A stretch of 55,877 nt of DNA, from assembly GCA_964640545.1 (NCBI GenBank), contig CAZXHL010000005.1:1-55877 (forward strand). Direction: 5' to 3'. The notes below the pieces were generated by a model, which was not told the DNA's origin, did not search any database, and saw only the letters and a list, made by a program, of their open reading frames with translations. Numbering within the stretch: position 1 is the stretch's first letter; each line of letters opens with the position of its first letter. Source of the DNA: JBGSZX01 sp964640545. Lineage in GTDB: Bacteria; Bdellovibrionota; UBA2428. Shown piece after piece: positions 45,740 to 55,027 of this stretch. The translations under genes and the position numbers were made by a program.

Positions 45740-47302
45740 TTATTCCCACTCGATAGTGCCGGGGGGTTTGCCAGTAATGTCGTAAACCACTCGGTTGACT
45801 CCATGGATCTCATTTACAATCTTGGTTGCGATCTCACACAAGTCCTTCATAGGAAATTGTGTGACTTCCGCCGTCATCGCGTCACTCGAGCTGACAGCTC
45901 GCAGCGCCAAGACAGATTCGTAACTTCTTGCGTCGCCCATGACGCCCACAGTTGAGGTGTCAGTGAGCACACAAAACGCCTGCCACGTCTGAGTATAAAG
46001 CCCGCGTTCTTTGAGCTCGCGAATCATCAAGTCATCCGCCTTCTTGAGGATCTCAATACGCTCTGGCGTAAGGTCGCCCAAACAGCGGATCGCTAGACCC
46101 GGTCCTGGGAAAGGATGCCTCGCTAGGGCTTCTTCATGAATGCCAAGTAATGCGCCGATCTCACGAACTTCATCCTTGAAAAATTCTCTTAGGGGCTCGA
46201 CCAAGACAAAATCATGCTCGTCCGGCAAGCCGCCCACATTGTGGTGACTTTTGATGTTGTGGCTCACGCCAGCGGAAGCTTTCGCGCTCTCGATCACATC
46301 AGAATAAATCGTGCCCTGACCTAAGTGGATTTTCGTCCCCTTCTCAGCTCCAATGTGTGAATAGAATGTTTCGATAAACATGCGGCCAATGGCTTTACGT
46401 TTGGTCTCGGGGTCGGACTGACCCTTTAGGTCTTTCCAAAAAACCTCGCGAGCGTCGATCACTTCAAGGTCGATATTGGGATAAGGGGCAAAATATTTTT
46501 TGAGATCACTTTCGTCGTAAGCCCTAAGAAAGCCATGATCCACGAAGAGGGCCTTTACCTTGGTGACTTGAGAAAGCAAAACAGCAAGCACTGTGGAATC
46601 CACCCCACCCGATACCGCACACCAACATTCGTCCACATCAGCGAGCTGGACTTTCAACTGCTGAAGAGATTTCTCAAGAGCTTCCTTGACCGTCCACTCA
46701 CCTTTTTTGAGGCCGCAAATTTTAGCGAAATTTTCAAAAAGCTCTGTGCCATATTGGGAGTGATAAACCTCGGGGTGGAACTGCAAGCCCCAAAGACGTT
46801 TGTCAGCAATTCTGAAAGCGGCTGGGCCACTCTTGGATTGCAAAAGAAGATCTGTGCCCTTCGGGAGTTCGACGACACTATCGCCGTGACTCATCCAAAC
46901 TTTGAATTTTGAAGGAATGCCATCAAGGAGGTGGTCGTCACAATCGGTATTGACCTTTTCCACCCAAGCTTCGCCGTATTCACGGTTGGTGGCCGCCTCG
47001 ACTCTGCCACCGAGCTTGGTGGCGAGGTCTTGGTAGCCGAAGCAAATTCCAAGAATAGGCAAATCTAATTTGAGAAAATTCACATCGACATGAAGATCAA
47101 AGCCAACGCTTGATGGTGAACCGGAAAGAACGAGCCCCTGAATCTCTTGGGCCGGAGAATCTGCACCGCCATCATTCATTAAAGCTTTGAGATCTTCGGC
47201 CGTCGTCTTTGCGCTATATACCTTCGCCAGGTAGCCGGCTCGCCTGAACTTCTTTGCTATGAGTTGTGTGTATTGGGAACCGTAATCAACTATCGCAATC
47301 AT
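45740..47302 (-). CDS. guaA: GMP synthase (glutamine-hydrolysing)
   Basis: 520 residues, normal. It aminates XMP to GMP. Glutaminase domain: catalytic Cys near residue 86 in ILGICFGYQ, and LQFHPEVYHS. PP-loop domain: CAVSGGVDSTVLAVLL; then FVDHGFLR, KSHHNVGGLP, and the dimerisation domain ending VVYDITGKPPGTIEWE, the standard GuaA C-terminus. In operon after guaB (45 bp gap). Confidence 0.97.
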   Translation of the reverse strand: MIAIVDYGSQYTQLIAKKFRRAGYLAKVYSAKTTAEDLKALMNDGGADSPAQEIQGLVLSGSPSSVGFDLHVDVNFLKLDLPILGICFGYQDLATKLGGRVEAATNREYGEAWVEKVNTDCDDHLLDGIPSKFKVWMSHGDSVVELPKGTDLLLQSKSGPAAFRIADKRLWGLQFHPEVYHSQYGTELFENFAKICGLKKGEWTVKEALEKSLQQLKVQLADVDECWCAVSGGVDSTVLAVLLSQVTKVKALFVDHGFLRAYDESDLKKYFAPYPNIDLEVIDAREVFWKDLKGQSDPETKRKAIGRMFIETFYSHIGAEKGTKIHLGQGTIYSDVIESAKASAGVSHNIKSHHNVGGLPDEHDFVLVEPLREFFKDEVREIGALLGIHEEALARHPFPGPGLAIRCLGDLTPERIEILKKADDLMIRELKERGLYTQTWQAFCVLTDTSTVGVMGDARSYESVLALRAVSSSDAMTAEVTQFPMKDLCEIATKIVNEIHGVNRVVYDITGKPPGTIEWE

Positions 47303-47347
47303 TTTTCAAACTTTCTCTGCTTCTTAGCCGTTCATTAACTTTAAATA

Positions 47348-48835
47348 TTAACTGTGTGACGTGTAGTTAGGAGCTTCGTTGGTGATGCTCACATCGTGAA
47401 CATGACTTTCTTTCAATCCGCCTGGAGTGATTCTTCTAAAACGAGCTTTCTCACAAAGTTCAACGAGGTTCGCCGCTCCGACATAACCCATTCCAGCTCT
47501 GAGGCCCCCTGTGAGTTGGTCGATAACAGCGCTGATCGTTCCTTTGTAAGGGACTCGGGCTTCAACACCTTCTGGAACCAATTTACTGGCGTCTTTCACT
47601 GATGCTTGGCCGTAACGATCTTTGGAGCCTTGTCTCATAGCAGATAGCGATCCCATACCACGATAAAGTTTGTAGCTTCGGCCTTGATAAAGAACGATAT
47701 CGCCTGGCGACTCATCCGTTCCCGCGAACAATCCGCCAGCCATCACAGCATGCGCACCGGCAGCGAGGGCCTTAGTGAGATCTCCACTATAACGAAGTCC
47801 ACCGTCAGCAATCACACCGACATCAGGGTGATTCGCCCTGACATACGCCGCGACTTCACTAACTGCCGTAAATTGAGGAACGCCGATTCCGCTCACGATA
47901 CGAGTGGTGCAGATGGATCCGGGACCGATTCCGACTTTCACAACATTCGCCCCCGCTTCAATCAAAGCCTTGGCGGCTTCAGCCGTTGCGATATTTCCAC
48001 CGATCAAAGGTAGCTTTGGATAAATGGAGCGAATCCATTTCAAAGTATTCATCACTCCAGCGCTGTGTCCGTGGGCCGAATCCACAACAAGAGCATCAAC
48101 CCCCGCTTCAACGAGAGCTTTCACTCGATCTTTGGTCTCATCACTTAGCGCGCCGATTGCCGCCGCCACAACCAAACTTCCGTGCGGATCACGAAGAGCA
48201 TTGGGGTGATCTTGTGCTTGGCGCAAATCCTTGGAGGTCATCAAGCCTTTAAGTCTGCCCTCAGTGTCGATCAAAGGAAGTTTTTCAACTTTGTGTTCTT
48301 GAAAGAAGGCCTGCGCTTCGGCTTCAGTGGCACCCACCTTTAAACTTTTGGCAGGAGAACTCATAACGTCCTTCACCAAAGTCGATTCATCTTGTGTGTA
48401 GCGAATGTCTCGCTCTGTGCACATCCCGACGAGTTTGCCGCCAGCTTCGACAACCGGGAACCCCGTCACACCAGTCTCTTCAATGACTTTTCTAAGATCA
48501 CTGATCGTCATCGAGCTTTCCACAGTAGTAGGTTCTCCGATGACAGCGTGCTGGAACTTTTTCACCTTAGAAACCTGCCAAGCTTGCTCCTCAGCCGTCA
48601 TGTTTTTGTGTAAAACACCCATTCCACCCAGCAAAGCCATCGCAATCGCTGTGCGGGCTTCCGTCACAGTATCCATAGCAGCTGAAATAATGGGGATGTT
48701 CAAATTGAATGGCCCAAGCTTGGTCTGAATGGAAACCTGAGTGGGCATCACCTCGGAGTAACCGGGCATTAGCAAGACGTCATCGAATGAAAGGGATATG
48801 GGGAGGGTGTGGGTGGCAGTTTTCACTAGCTCCAT
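47348..48835 (-). CDS. guaB: IMP dehydrogenase
   Basis: 495 residues from ATG 48835, which gives the usual N-terminus (SLSFDDVLLMPGYSEV); ATG 48889 adds 18 residues. It oxidises IMP to XMP. Catalytic Cys is ~residue 309 in GPGSICTTRIVSG. A pair of CBS domains is present (DVMSSPAKSLKVGATEAEA and PLIDTEGRLKGLMTSKDL), used for nucleotide control. First gene of the long purine operon; its promoter must lie in 48836-49026, shared with divergent selO. Confidence 0.97.
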   Translation of the reverse strand: MELVKTATHTLPISLSFDDVLLMPGYSEVMPTQVSIQTKLGPFNLNIPIISAAMDTVTEARTAIAMALLGGMGVLHKNMTAEEQAWQVSKVKKFQHAVIGEPTTVESSMTISDLRKVIEETGVTGFPVVEAGGKLVGMCTERDIRYTQDESTLVKDVMSSPAKSLKVGATEAEAQAFFQEHKVEKLPLIDTEGRLKGLMTSKDLRQAQDHPNALRDPHGSLVVAAAIGALSDETKDRVKALVEAGVDALVVDSAHGHSAGVMNTLKWIRSIYPKLPLIGGNIATAEAAKALIEAGANVVKVGIGPGSICTTRIVSGIGVPQFTAVSEVAAYVRANHPDVGVIADGGLRYSGDLTKALAAGAHAVMAGGLFAGTDESPGDIVLYQGRSYKLYRGMGSLSAMRQGSKDRYGQASVKDASKLVPEGVEARVPYKGTISAVIDQLTGGLRAGMGYVGAANLVELCEKARFRRITPGGLKESHVHDVSITNEAPNYTSHS

Positions 48836-49026
48836 AGTCGGGATATAGTGAAAAGAGGCCCAGAGAGCAATGAAAAAATATTTTATCAAGCCCCATTAAA
48901 TAGAGCGGCGCTTCTCAAGCCTACAACGGTGCCTCTTAGCAAATTGGCGTTAGAATGTCGCTCAAAAGCTCCTCGCTAGCCATGGTTAGATGTAATAGGC
49001 TCAAGCCTGTTCGAAGTTTAGATATT

Positions 49027-50544
49027 ATGAGCATTCCATTCCAAAACACCTACACCACCTTGCCTGAGCGCTTTTTCTCAAAGGTCCTACCTGCAAAAGT
49101 GCCGGCACCTAAGCTGATTTCCTTCAATTCTGAGCTCGCGAAGGAGTTAAATCTAGACCTTTCGAGTCTTAGCGACGAGGATTTGGCTCAATATTTTTCG
49201 GGAAGCAAAATCTTTGAATCCTCTGACCCCATCGCGACAGCCTATGGAGGTCATCAGTTCGGGCATTTTAGTATTCTGGGAGATGGCCGCGCACATTTAC
49301 TGGGTGAAGTCATTTCACAATCTGGCGAACGCTTTGACATCCAGTTGAAAGGCTCAGGACAAACACCTTATTCAAGGCGCGGTGATGGCAAATCCAGTAT
49401 CGGGCCCGTCATTCGCGAATACATTTTGAGTGAGGCGATGCATGCTTTGGGGATTCCGACAACAAGAGCTTTGGCCTGTGTGACGACGGGCGAAACTGTT
49501 TACAGGCAAGAAGGCCATGTGCCCGGCGGCGTCTTCACACGAGTCGCCCCCAGCCACGTTCGAGTCGGAAGCTTTGAATTGTTTTATGCTCAGCAAGACA
49601 GCGACGGAGTGAAACAGCTCCTTGACTATACGGTCACTAGGCATTTTCCAGACCTAGAAAACTCCCCCAACAAAGCCCTAGCTTTCGTGAAGAGAGTCGC
49701 CTCCCTACAGGCTGATTTAGTCGCACAATGGATGAGCCTAGGATTTATTCACGGAGTGATGAATACCGATAATATGTCGGTTGCAGGCGTCACGATTGAC
49801 TATGGCCCTTGCGCCTTTATGGACCATTTTAATTTCTCACAAGTTTATAGCTTCATTGATCGAAATGCTCGCTATGCGTATAATGCCCAAATCTCGATTG
49901 CTCAGTGGAATTTATCGCGGCTCGCGCAAGCCATCGCCTCGCAAGTTGATCCAGAGCAAGAAACTGCCATAGAAATTTTGAACAAAGAATTACAAGGTAT
50001 GGGAAGATTTTTTGATGAGGCTTGGACGAGGCACATGGCGAAGAAATTTGGCCTCGATACCTTCCAAGATAAAACACACACAGGAACGAGCGGTGACGCC
50101 AATAATGAAAAGGCTGACGAGTCTCGGGAAGAGACTCGCAAGCTCATCATCTCCTACCTCGAGTATCTCCATCGCCATAGTCTGGACTATACAAATAGTT
50201 TTCGAGAACTTTCAAAAAGCTTGAAGAATAGCAAGGTCAGCGACTTTTTCGTCGCCACCCCACAGCTCACTGAATTCTGGAATGCCTGGCGTAGCTGCTT
50301 GATGCGGGAGGGCATTGATGCGGATGAAGCCGCAAAGAAAATGGATTCTGCAAACCCCGCCTATATTCCCAGAAACCACCAAGTAGAGAAAGTAATTCAA
50401 GCCGCATTCCAAGGAGACTATCAGCCCTTTGAGAGGTTGAAGACAGTCTTAGCGAATCCCTATACTGAGCGCGCCGAAGATCAAGATTTTTCCCTCCCGC
50501 CAGAGCCCAGCGAGATCGTTGAAAACACTTTCTGCGGCACATAG
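49027..50544 (+). CDS. selO: Protein adenylyltransferase SelO (YdiU family)
   Basis: 505 residues from ATG 49027 (MSIPFQNTY, the family start); ATG 48955 adds 24 residues. A pseudokinase-fold enzyme that AMPylates proteins on Ser/Thr/Tyr, linked to redox stress. Seen: AYGGHQFGHF, QLKGSGQTPYSRRGDGKSS, GETVYRQ, GFIHGVMNTDNMSVAG (active-site Asp) and IDYGPCAFMD. The C-terminus ends VENTFCGT: a near-terminal Cys sits where many members have Cys or Sec. Transcribed alone, away from guaB. Confidence 0.93.
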   Translation: MSIPFQNTYTTLPERFFSKVLPAKVPAPKLISFNSELAKELNLDLSSLSDEDLAQYFSGSKIFESSDPIATAYGGHQFGHFSILGDGRAHLLGEVISQSGERFDIQLKGSGQTPYSRRGDGKSSIGPVIREYILSEAMHALGIPTTRALACVTTGETVYRQEGHVPGGVFTRVAPSHVRVGSFELFYAQQDSDGVKQLLDYTVTRHFPDLENSPNKALAFVKRVASLQADLVAQWMSLGFIHGVMNTDNMSVAGVTIDYGPCAFMDHFNFSQVYSFIDRNARYAYNAQISIAQWNLSRLAQAIASQVDPEQETAIEILNKELQGMGRFFDEAWTRHMAKKFGLDTFQDKTHTGTSGDANNEKADESREETRKLIISYLEYLHRHSLDYTNSFRELSKSLKNSKVSDFFVATPQLTEFWNAWRSCLMREGIDADEAAKKMDSANPAYIPRNHQVEKVIQAAFQGDYQPFERLKTVLANPYTERAEDQDFSLPPEPSEIVENTFCGT

Positions 50545-50565
50545 ATAGAAAGACATGATCCCACG

Positions 50566-50599
50566 AAAAATCCCACCGAAGCTTTCGCCTCGATGGGAT
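50566..50599 (-). terminator. Intrinsic terminator after Cys-rich peptide gene
   Basis: On the minus strand a 13-bp stem (two G-U pairs) with a GAAA tetraloop is followed by a T-run (plus-strand aaaaa at 50566-50570). It lies 47 bp past the stop of the Cys-rich peptide gene and between convergent selO; it may serve selO too, with less T-rich flank. Confidence 0.8.
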
Positions 50600-50645
50600 C
50601 GATGTTTCGAAAACGGTGCAAACACCCTTCATTTATGCCTGAAAC

Positions 50646-50798
50646 TTAGCAGTTTGGGCAATCACAAGTTTCTTTGTCGCAGCTGCAAGAGCCGGTGCTT
50701 TCGCAACTACAACCATTGGCGCAACTACTACACGTAGAAGCCATAGCAGCGGCAGGAACGAGTGAAAGTGATAGACCTAAAAATAATTTCTTTAACAT
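50646..50798 (-). CDS. Secreted Cys-rich mini-protein, metallothionein-like
   Basis: 50 residues, too short for most gene lists. Strong ribosome site aaggag eight bases before the ATG. Residues 1-20 form a signal peptide (MLKKLFLGLSLSLVPAAAMA). The 30-residue mature part contains nine Cys in CxxC and CxC motifs (STCSSCANGCSC, TGSCSC, ETCDCPNC) with no aromatic residues, as in metallothioneins. A T-rich terminator hairpin follows. The neighbour upstream (52 bp) is a His/Cys-rich secreted protein, and the cbb3 oxidase and hemN genes are nearby, so binding copper or zinc in the periplasm is a fair inference. Not recognised as a known family. Confidence 0.75.
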   Translation of the reverse strand: MLKKLFLGLSLSLVPAAAMASTCSSCANGCSCESTGSCSCDKETCDCPNC

Positions 50799-50850
50799 AA
50801 TAATCTCCTTAATAAATAACTTAGTAAAACTGGTGAAATAGATTCTGAAA

Positions 50851-51255
50851 CTAAGCTAGGAGCTTGGGAGGTCTGAAAATTCTAAGATAAAACTCACCCC
50901 TAAAAAGAGAGGAGTGAACTGACTTCACGGACGAAGAAAGTTCGGGTATTTCAACACCAGCATCCGAGAAAAATGCAAGCAAGCCCGAGCAACATGGATG
51001 AGTGCAGGCGACAAAACAGTCTTCACTGCAATCTTCGCCTTCATGATGGGAATTCCCACGGGAGTCACTTAGCTGAGCTTGCATCAAGGCTTGAGCACTC
51101 GCAGTACTTTGTGAGCGAAGCTCCAGTGTTGATACTTCTTCTGTTGATACTTCTTCGTGACAATGACTGCCCGCGACTGCTGAAGCTGAAAAACTACTAA
51201 GCCATACGATGGACGCAAATCCCACCAACATCACAAAGCAGCGCCTGAAGTTCAT
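50851..51255 (-). CDS. Secreted His/Cys-rich protein, candidate metal binder
   Basis: 134 residues: signal peptide (~1-29, cut near AVAGS), then HCHEE, an acidic/Ser-rich linker, HHEGEDCSEDC and ACTHPCCSG around residues 80-105. Such Cys/His clusters in an exported protein suggest metal binding, and resemble small proteins next to metal-efflux genes. No known domain recognised. Its own promoter lies just upstream (51263-51292), with almost no leader. Downstream (52 bp) is the Cys-rich mini-protein. Confidence 0.6.
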   Translation of the reverse strand: MNFRRCFVMLVGFASIVWLSSFSASAVAGSHCHEEVSTEEVSTLELRSQSTASAQALMQAQLSDSRGNSHHEGEDCSEDCFVACTHPCCSGLLAFFSDAGVEIPELSSSVKSVHSSLFRGEFYLRIFRPPKLLA

Positions 51256-51262
51256 AGTCGTT

Positions 51263-51292
51263 ATGATATCGGACAGCTCCCAAAGTTTTCAA
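51263..51292 (-). promoter_or_regulatory. Sigma-70-type promoter giving a (near-)leaderless transcript
   Basis: On the minus strand TTGAAA (51292-51287) and TATCAT (51268-51263) are 18 bases apart. The ATG of the His/Cys-rich gene starts at 51255, only 7 bases after the -10, so transcription would begin at or next to the start codon. Both boxes are 5 of 6 to consensus. Confidence 0.4.
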
Positions 51293-51376
51293 AATGATTT
51301 TAGGCGATTCTCCGTCAAGCTTTGACAAAGGGCTCCAGAGTCGAAGCCTACTTTGACCACTCTTCTCACCCGCAAC

Positions 51377-52771
51377 CTAAATCGACTGACTAAAGCGTGG
51401 CCTTTCATCTAGCTGAGGCGCAGGTTTATTCACAAGATAATCATCAAATAGTGCGCAGATGTTTCGCACGAAGGGCTCGCCCTCGGGAAGAAGATGCATC
51501 GTTTCTGAAGCTTCATCCCATGAGATCAAGCCGTCTTGTGCGAGCTCGCTCATCGAAATGCACTCCCATTCATCCGGAGACACGCGCGCCCTCCCTCTAC
51601 AAATGAGGTCTAAAATTCGCTCGCGGCTTTCTAGATCCTTTGGCGACAAACGATGCCCATTCACAGGGTCCACATTTCCAGCAGTGATGCTCTCAAACCA
51701 CGGCCCCACTTCTTTCGGATTCTGAGCATAAGCCAGCCCGGAATCCGACATGCTCGACGGCCCTAGACCGAGAAGAAGTTGAGGCTTGTGGTCGGTGTAG
51801 CCCATAAAATTGCGATGCAACTTCCCCGACTCATGCGCCTTGAAAAGTTCATCATCAGGCAAAGCAAAATGATCCATACCGATATCTACATATCCAGCCT
51901 CGATCAAAGAGGCCTTCGCAATTTGATAGAGTTCTTGCTTCAAATGAGCCTCCGGCAAGCCGTGTTTTGCGACTCCGATTTGGTGTTTTTTGAGCTGAGG
52001 CAAATGTGCATAGCTATACAGAGCCACGCGAGTAGGCCCAAAGATTTTAAGGGTTTGCATGGAATCCTTCATGGATTGCTTTGTCTGGTAGGGCAAACCA
52101 TAAACGAGGTCGAAGTTGATCAAATCAACACCTTTAGCACGCACGAGGTCTATAACAGTGTGAACTTCTTCCTGAGTCTGAAAGCGCTTGATGGCTTTTA
52201 GTGTCGGCTCATGAAAGTCTTGAATGCCGAGACTCACGCGACTCAACCCGTGCTTTGCCAGGACTTCAACATGGTCAGCGGCGCATGTTCTCGGATCGAT
52301 TTCGACGGATAATTGAGGACCTCCACTGGCCGAGATTTCAGAATCCTCGGAACTATGAACAGCTGTCATCGCCGAGCGAATGCCGGAAAGCATTCTGTCC
52401 AGCTCATCGGGAGGCAACCATGTCGGAGTGCCTCCACCGAGATGAATGTCATGAATCACAAATCTACGAGAAAGCTTGCCGAAGGACTCTAGCTTCAGAT
52501 CGAGCTCCTTGAGCAAATGGTCCACGAAAGGCTCCGCGAGAGATTTATTGCGGCTGATCACGCGAGTGCACGCGCAGAACGAACACAAGCTCGCACAATA
52601 AGGAACATGAACATAAAGCGAAACTGGAATAGGAGACTCACCAGGATTAGCATCAAATACAGACGCGACCCAGGAATCATGATTGATCCCCGCCCAAAAA
52701 GGCACCGTCGGAAAACTCGTATATCTAGGAAGAGGGCGATTGTATTTTGCGATGAGCTCAGATTCTTTCAT
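51377..52771 (-). CDS. hemN: Oxygen-independent coproporphyrinogen III dehydrogenase
   Basis: 464 residues, as in HemN. Radical-SAM enzyme in haem synthesis. The [4Fe-4S] Cys triplet is C59-x3-C63-x2-C66 in YCASLCSFCAC, followed by a fourth Cys (68), as in true HemN. Other blocks: RPLPRYTSFPTVPFW at the start, HLGGGTPTWL, SVEIDPR, SLGIQDFHEPTLKAI, NFDLVYGLPYQT. Next to cbb3 oxidase genes, it supplies haem under low oxygen. Spaced 51 bp after the SafE-like gene on the same strand. Confidence 0.94.
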   Translation of the reverse strand: MKESELIAKYNRPLPRYTSFPTVPFWAGINHDSWVASVFDANPGESPIPVSLYVHVPYCASLCSFCACTRVISRNKSLAEPFVDHLLKELDLKLESFGKLSRRFVIHDIHLGGGTPTWLPPDELDRMLSGIRSAMTAVHSSEDSEISASGGPQLSVEIDPRTCAADHVEVLAKHGLSRVSLGIQDFHEPTLKAIKRFQTQEEVHTVIDLVRAKGVDLINFDLVYGLPYQTKQSMKDSMQTLKIFGPTRVALYSYAHLPQLKKHQIGVAKHGLPEAHLKQELYQIAKASLIEAGYVDIGMDHFALPDDELFKAHESGKLHRNFMGYTDHKPQLLLGLGPSSMSDSGLAYAQNPKEVGPWFESITAGNVDPVNGHRLSPKDLESRERILDLICRGRARVSPDEWECISMSELAQDGLISWDEASETMHLLPEGEPFVRNICALFDDYLVNKPAPQLDERPRFSQSI

Positions 52772-52822
52772 GTTTTATTTTCCTCCATCACAAAAGTCAT
52801 AAACGTCCGACAGACTTCGACA

Positions 52823-53509
52823 TCAATGACAGCTCTGCCCCACTCCCGTCATAAAAAATCTGTAATACAAAGTGACCAGACCAATTGCGATGCACAAGCT
52901 GCCAGCAAGGCGCGGCGCTTTGGCGACAAAAGGCGCAATCAACTTTCGAAAAGCGACAGGGCCCAAAAGCATCGCAGGCAGGGTTCCCGCCCAAAAAGCC
53001 ACGATAGCCACAAGGGCCCACCCCAGCCCATGAGAAGCGATCAAAGTAAACACAACTCCATACAGTAGAGCACATGGAAGAAAGATGGAGGAGAGCCCCA
53101 CGCCAAAAGCGCGAGTGTTTATTCCACGATTGCTACTTCCAAAATACTTAGTGCTCGCCTGAAAAGCCTTCGCACTCCATCCAAACGATAAATGATGAAG
53201 CCCTTTGCCCACAAAAAGCGTGAAGCCGATATAGATAAACACCACAGCGATCGCCACGCTAAACCATACTTGTAGCGTTGGTGATACCGCTTGCAAAGCC
53301 GCTTGACCCGCGAGACTCACCACAAAACACAAAACAAGATACCCAAACAGGCGACCTACTTGATAAAGAAAATTACTTTTCTTAGTCGGCGCCACACTCA
53401 CAACCAAAGGTCCGCACATTCCTGCACAGTGCAATCCTCCACCAAGCCCCAATAGCAGCGCCACCAACGGCAGGGCAAAGTGTGTGGCGCTTTGAAGGTC
53501 TAAACTCAT
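52823..53509 (-). CDS. TauE/SafE-type membrane protein of cbb3 cluster
   Basis: 228 residues, six to seven membrane helices. N-terminal GLGGGLHCAGMCGPLV carries the His-Cys-x3-Cys motif typical of this group, found next to ccoG in many genomes and thought to help copper or redox delivery to the cbb3 oxidase; DsbD-like. The start overlaps ccoG by 4 bp. C-terminal Cys-His (GQSCH) may be a second metal site. Exact role is not proven. Confidence 0.8.
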   Translation of the reverse strand: MSLDLQSATHFALPLVALLLGLGGGLHCAGMCGPLVVSVAPTKKSNFLYQVGRLFGYLVLCFVVSLAGQAALQAVSPTLQVWFSVAIAVVFIYIGFTLFVGKGLHHLSFGWSAKAFQASTKYFGSSNRGINTRAFGVGLSSIFLPCALLYGVVFTLIASHGLGWALVAIVAFWAGTLPAMLLGPVAFRKLIAPFVAKAPRLAGSLCIAIGLVTLYYRFFMTGVGQSCH

Positions 53510-54993
53510 TTGAAAGGTCCTATTAATGTGAGAGGCTCAGTGAGCAAGACCTCCCTCTCTGCGGTCAATATATGAGTCTCGCCAGTCGAAGCAGAATGAT
53601 TGGAATGTTTGTCCTCTCCCGAATAGACCACAATCTCAGTGTTGTAGGAACCATCTTGCAAAAGCTCTTCAGGAAATTTCAAGAAGACATGCGCAACGTT
53701 GCGCCCTTTTCGCTTAATTTCAAAAGGGGTATGAGGTGTGACTAATTGAATCTGCGAGGCCCACTTCGGATCCTTGACCTCAAAATAAAGCTGCAACTTC
53801 TCTTCTGATTGAACATAAAACTCCAGCTGAACATGGTTCATGATCAAACGATTCGACGCCGTGCCTGCACCCTCTACAATTGAGAACGGAGCTCCGGCAG
53901 CTCTATGAATCAATAACCTCAAATCATCTTTTCCCTGAAGCAAATAAGCTGAGGCTGAGAGAATCGCCAAAAGAACCCCTGCGTAAAAAAAGCTTCGCGG
54001 CCTTAAAATTTTGGTCTCGCCACCTTTGAGCTTGGCTTCCGTCGTATACGAAATCAGCCCTTTGGGTTTGTTGATCTTCTCCATAATGTTGTCACAAGCA
54101 TCAATGCAGGCTGTGCAAGCAATACACTCCATTTGAGTCCCGTTTCGAATATCAATTCCAGTAGGACAGACGCGGACACACTGATAACAATTCACACAAT
54201 CTCCGCGCTCTTCGGGATCGTCTTGAGGGTGCTTGCGTGGCTCACCTCGTTTTTCGTTGTAGGCGACAACCAAAGAATCTTCATCCATCAGCACACTTTG
54301 GAAACGACCGTAAGGACACATGATGATGCAAAACTGCTCACGGAACCAACCAAAGTTAAAAAGGATCCCACCTGTAATAAACAGAGTGGTAAAGAAAAGC
54401 GGGAGATGCTCCATCGGAGACCCCATCGTCACACCTAGCAAATAGTGCGTGCCCACAAAATACCCCAAGGCGGAATGTGCGATATGCGACGACACAAGAG
54501 CGAAGAGCCCCCACTTGAGGGTCATCTTAAAGATTTTTCCTTTGGTCCAAGGCCCCTCTTGCAGCTGCCGTCTTTGTCTTGAGTTGCCAACAACCCAGAC
54601 TTCAATCTTTTGAAAGATCGCATCAATGAAGACCGTCTGCGGGCAAGCCCACCCACACCACACTCTTCCGCCAATAGCGGTCACCAAAGCAATGAAGAAA
54701 GCAAAAGACAAAAGCACGAGCAAGAGATACGGAGTATCGTGCCCAAGGAAAGTAACTCCAAAAATTCGAAACTGCCTATTGGCAATATCGATCAACACCC
54801 ACTGCTTGCCATTGACATGGATCCAAGGAAGCAGCAGGTAGATTCCTATCAGAAACCAGTAGACCTTGAGTCTTAGAGACTTCCAATACCCCTTCAAATC
54901 TTCGGGATGAACATAGACGCGATTGCCATGCTCATCCGTGGTCTGAAGCCTTTCAGTCTCTACTTTGAAATATGGTTTCTTAGAGTCAGCCAT
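53506..54993 (-). CDS. ccoG: Cytochrome cbb3 oxidase accessory protein CcoG (FixG-like)
   Basis: 495 residues. Membrane protein with CGWACPQTVFID and CIIMCPYGRFQSVL loops, then a ferredoxin-like part with two [4Fe-4S] sets, CVNCYQCVRVCPTGIDI and CIACTACIDACD. The last ~150 residues form an Ig-like FixG_C domain (VPHTPFEIKRKG-like strand). CcoG reduces Cu(II) for oxidase assembly. It lies 34 bp after ccoP and overlaps the SafE-like gene. Confidence 0.95.
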   Translation of the reverse strand: MADSKKPYFKVETERLQTTDEHGNRVYVHPEDLKGYWKSLRLKVYWFLIGIYLLLPWIHVNGKQWVLIDIANRQFRIFGVTFLGHDTPYLLLVLLSFAFFIALVTAIGGRVWCGWACPQTVFIDAIFQKIEVWVVGNSRQRRQLQEGPWTKGKIFKMTLKWGLFALVSSHIAHSALGYFVGTHYLLGVTMGSPMEHLPLFFTTLFITGGILFNFGWFREQFCIIMCPYGRFQSVLMDEDSLVVAYNEKRGEPRKHPQDDPEERGDCVNCYQCVRVCPTGIDIRNGTQMECIACTACIDACDNIMEKINKPKGLISYTTEAKLKGGETKILRPRSFFYAGVLLAILSASAYLLQGKDDLRLLIHRAAGAPFSIVEGAGTASNRLIMNHVQLEFYVQSEEKLQLYFEVKDPKWASQIQLVTPHTPFEIKRKGRNVAHVFLKFPEELLQDGSYNTEIVVYSGEDKHSNHSASTGETHILTAEREVLLTEPLTLIGPFK

Positions 54994-55027
54994 TAAATTC
55001 TACTTTCCTATTTCGGATTTCCTCCGA

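Noticed and set aside
48836..49026. Promoter pair for guaB and selO
   Set aside because: Several weak -35/-10 combinations exist (for example TTGTAG with an 18-base gap to TATTTA on the minus strand) but none stands out.
52517..53068. A 183-codon Arg-rich open frame on the + strand
   Set aside because: Antisense to hemN and the SafE-like gene; Arg/Lys-rich composition is what the reverse of those codons gives.
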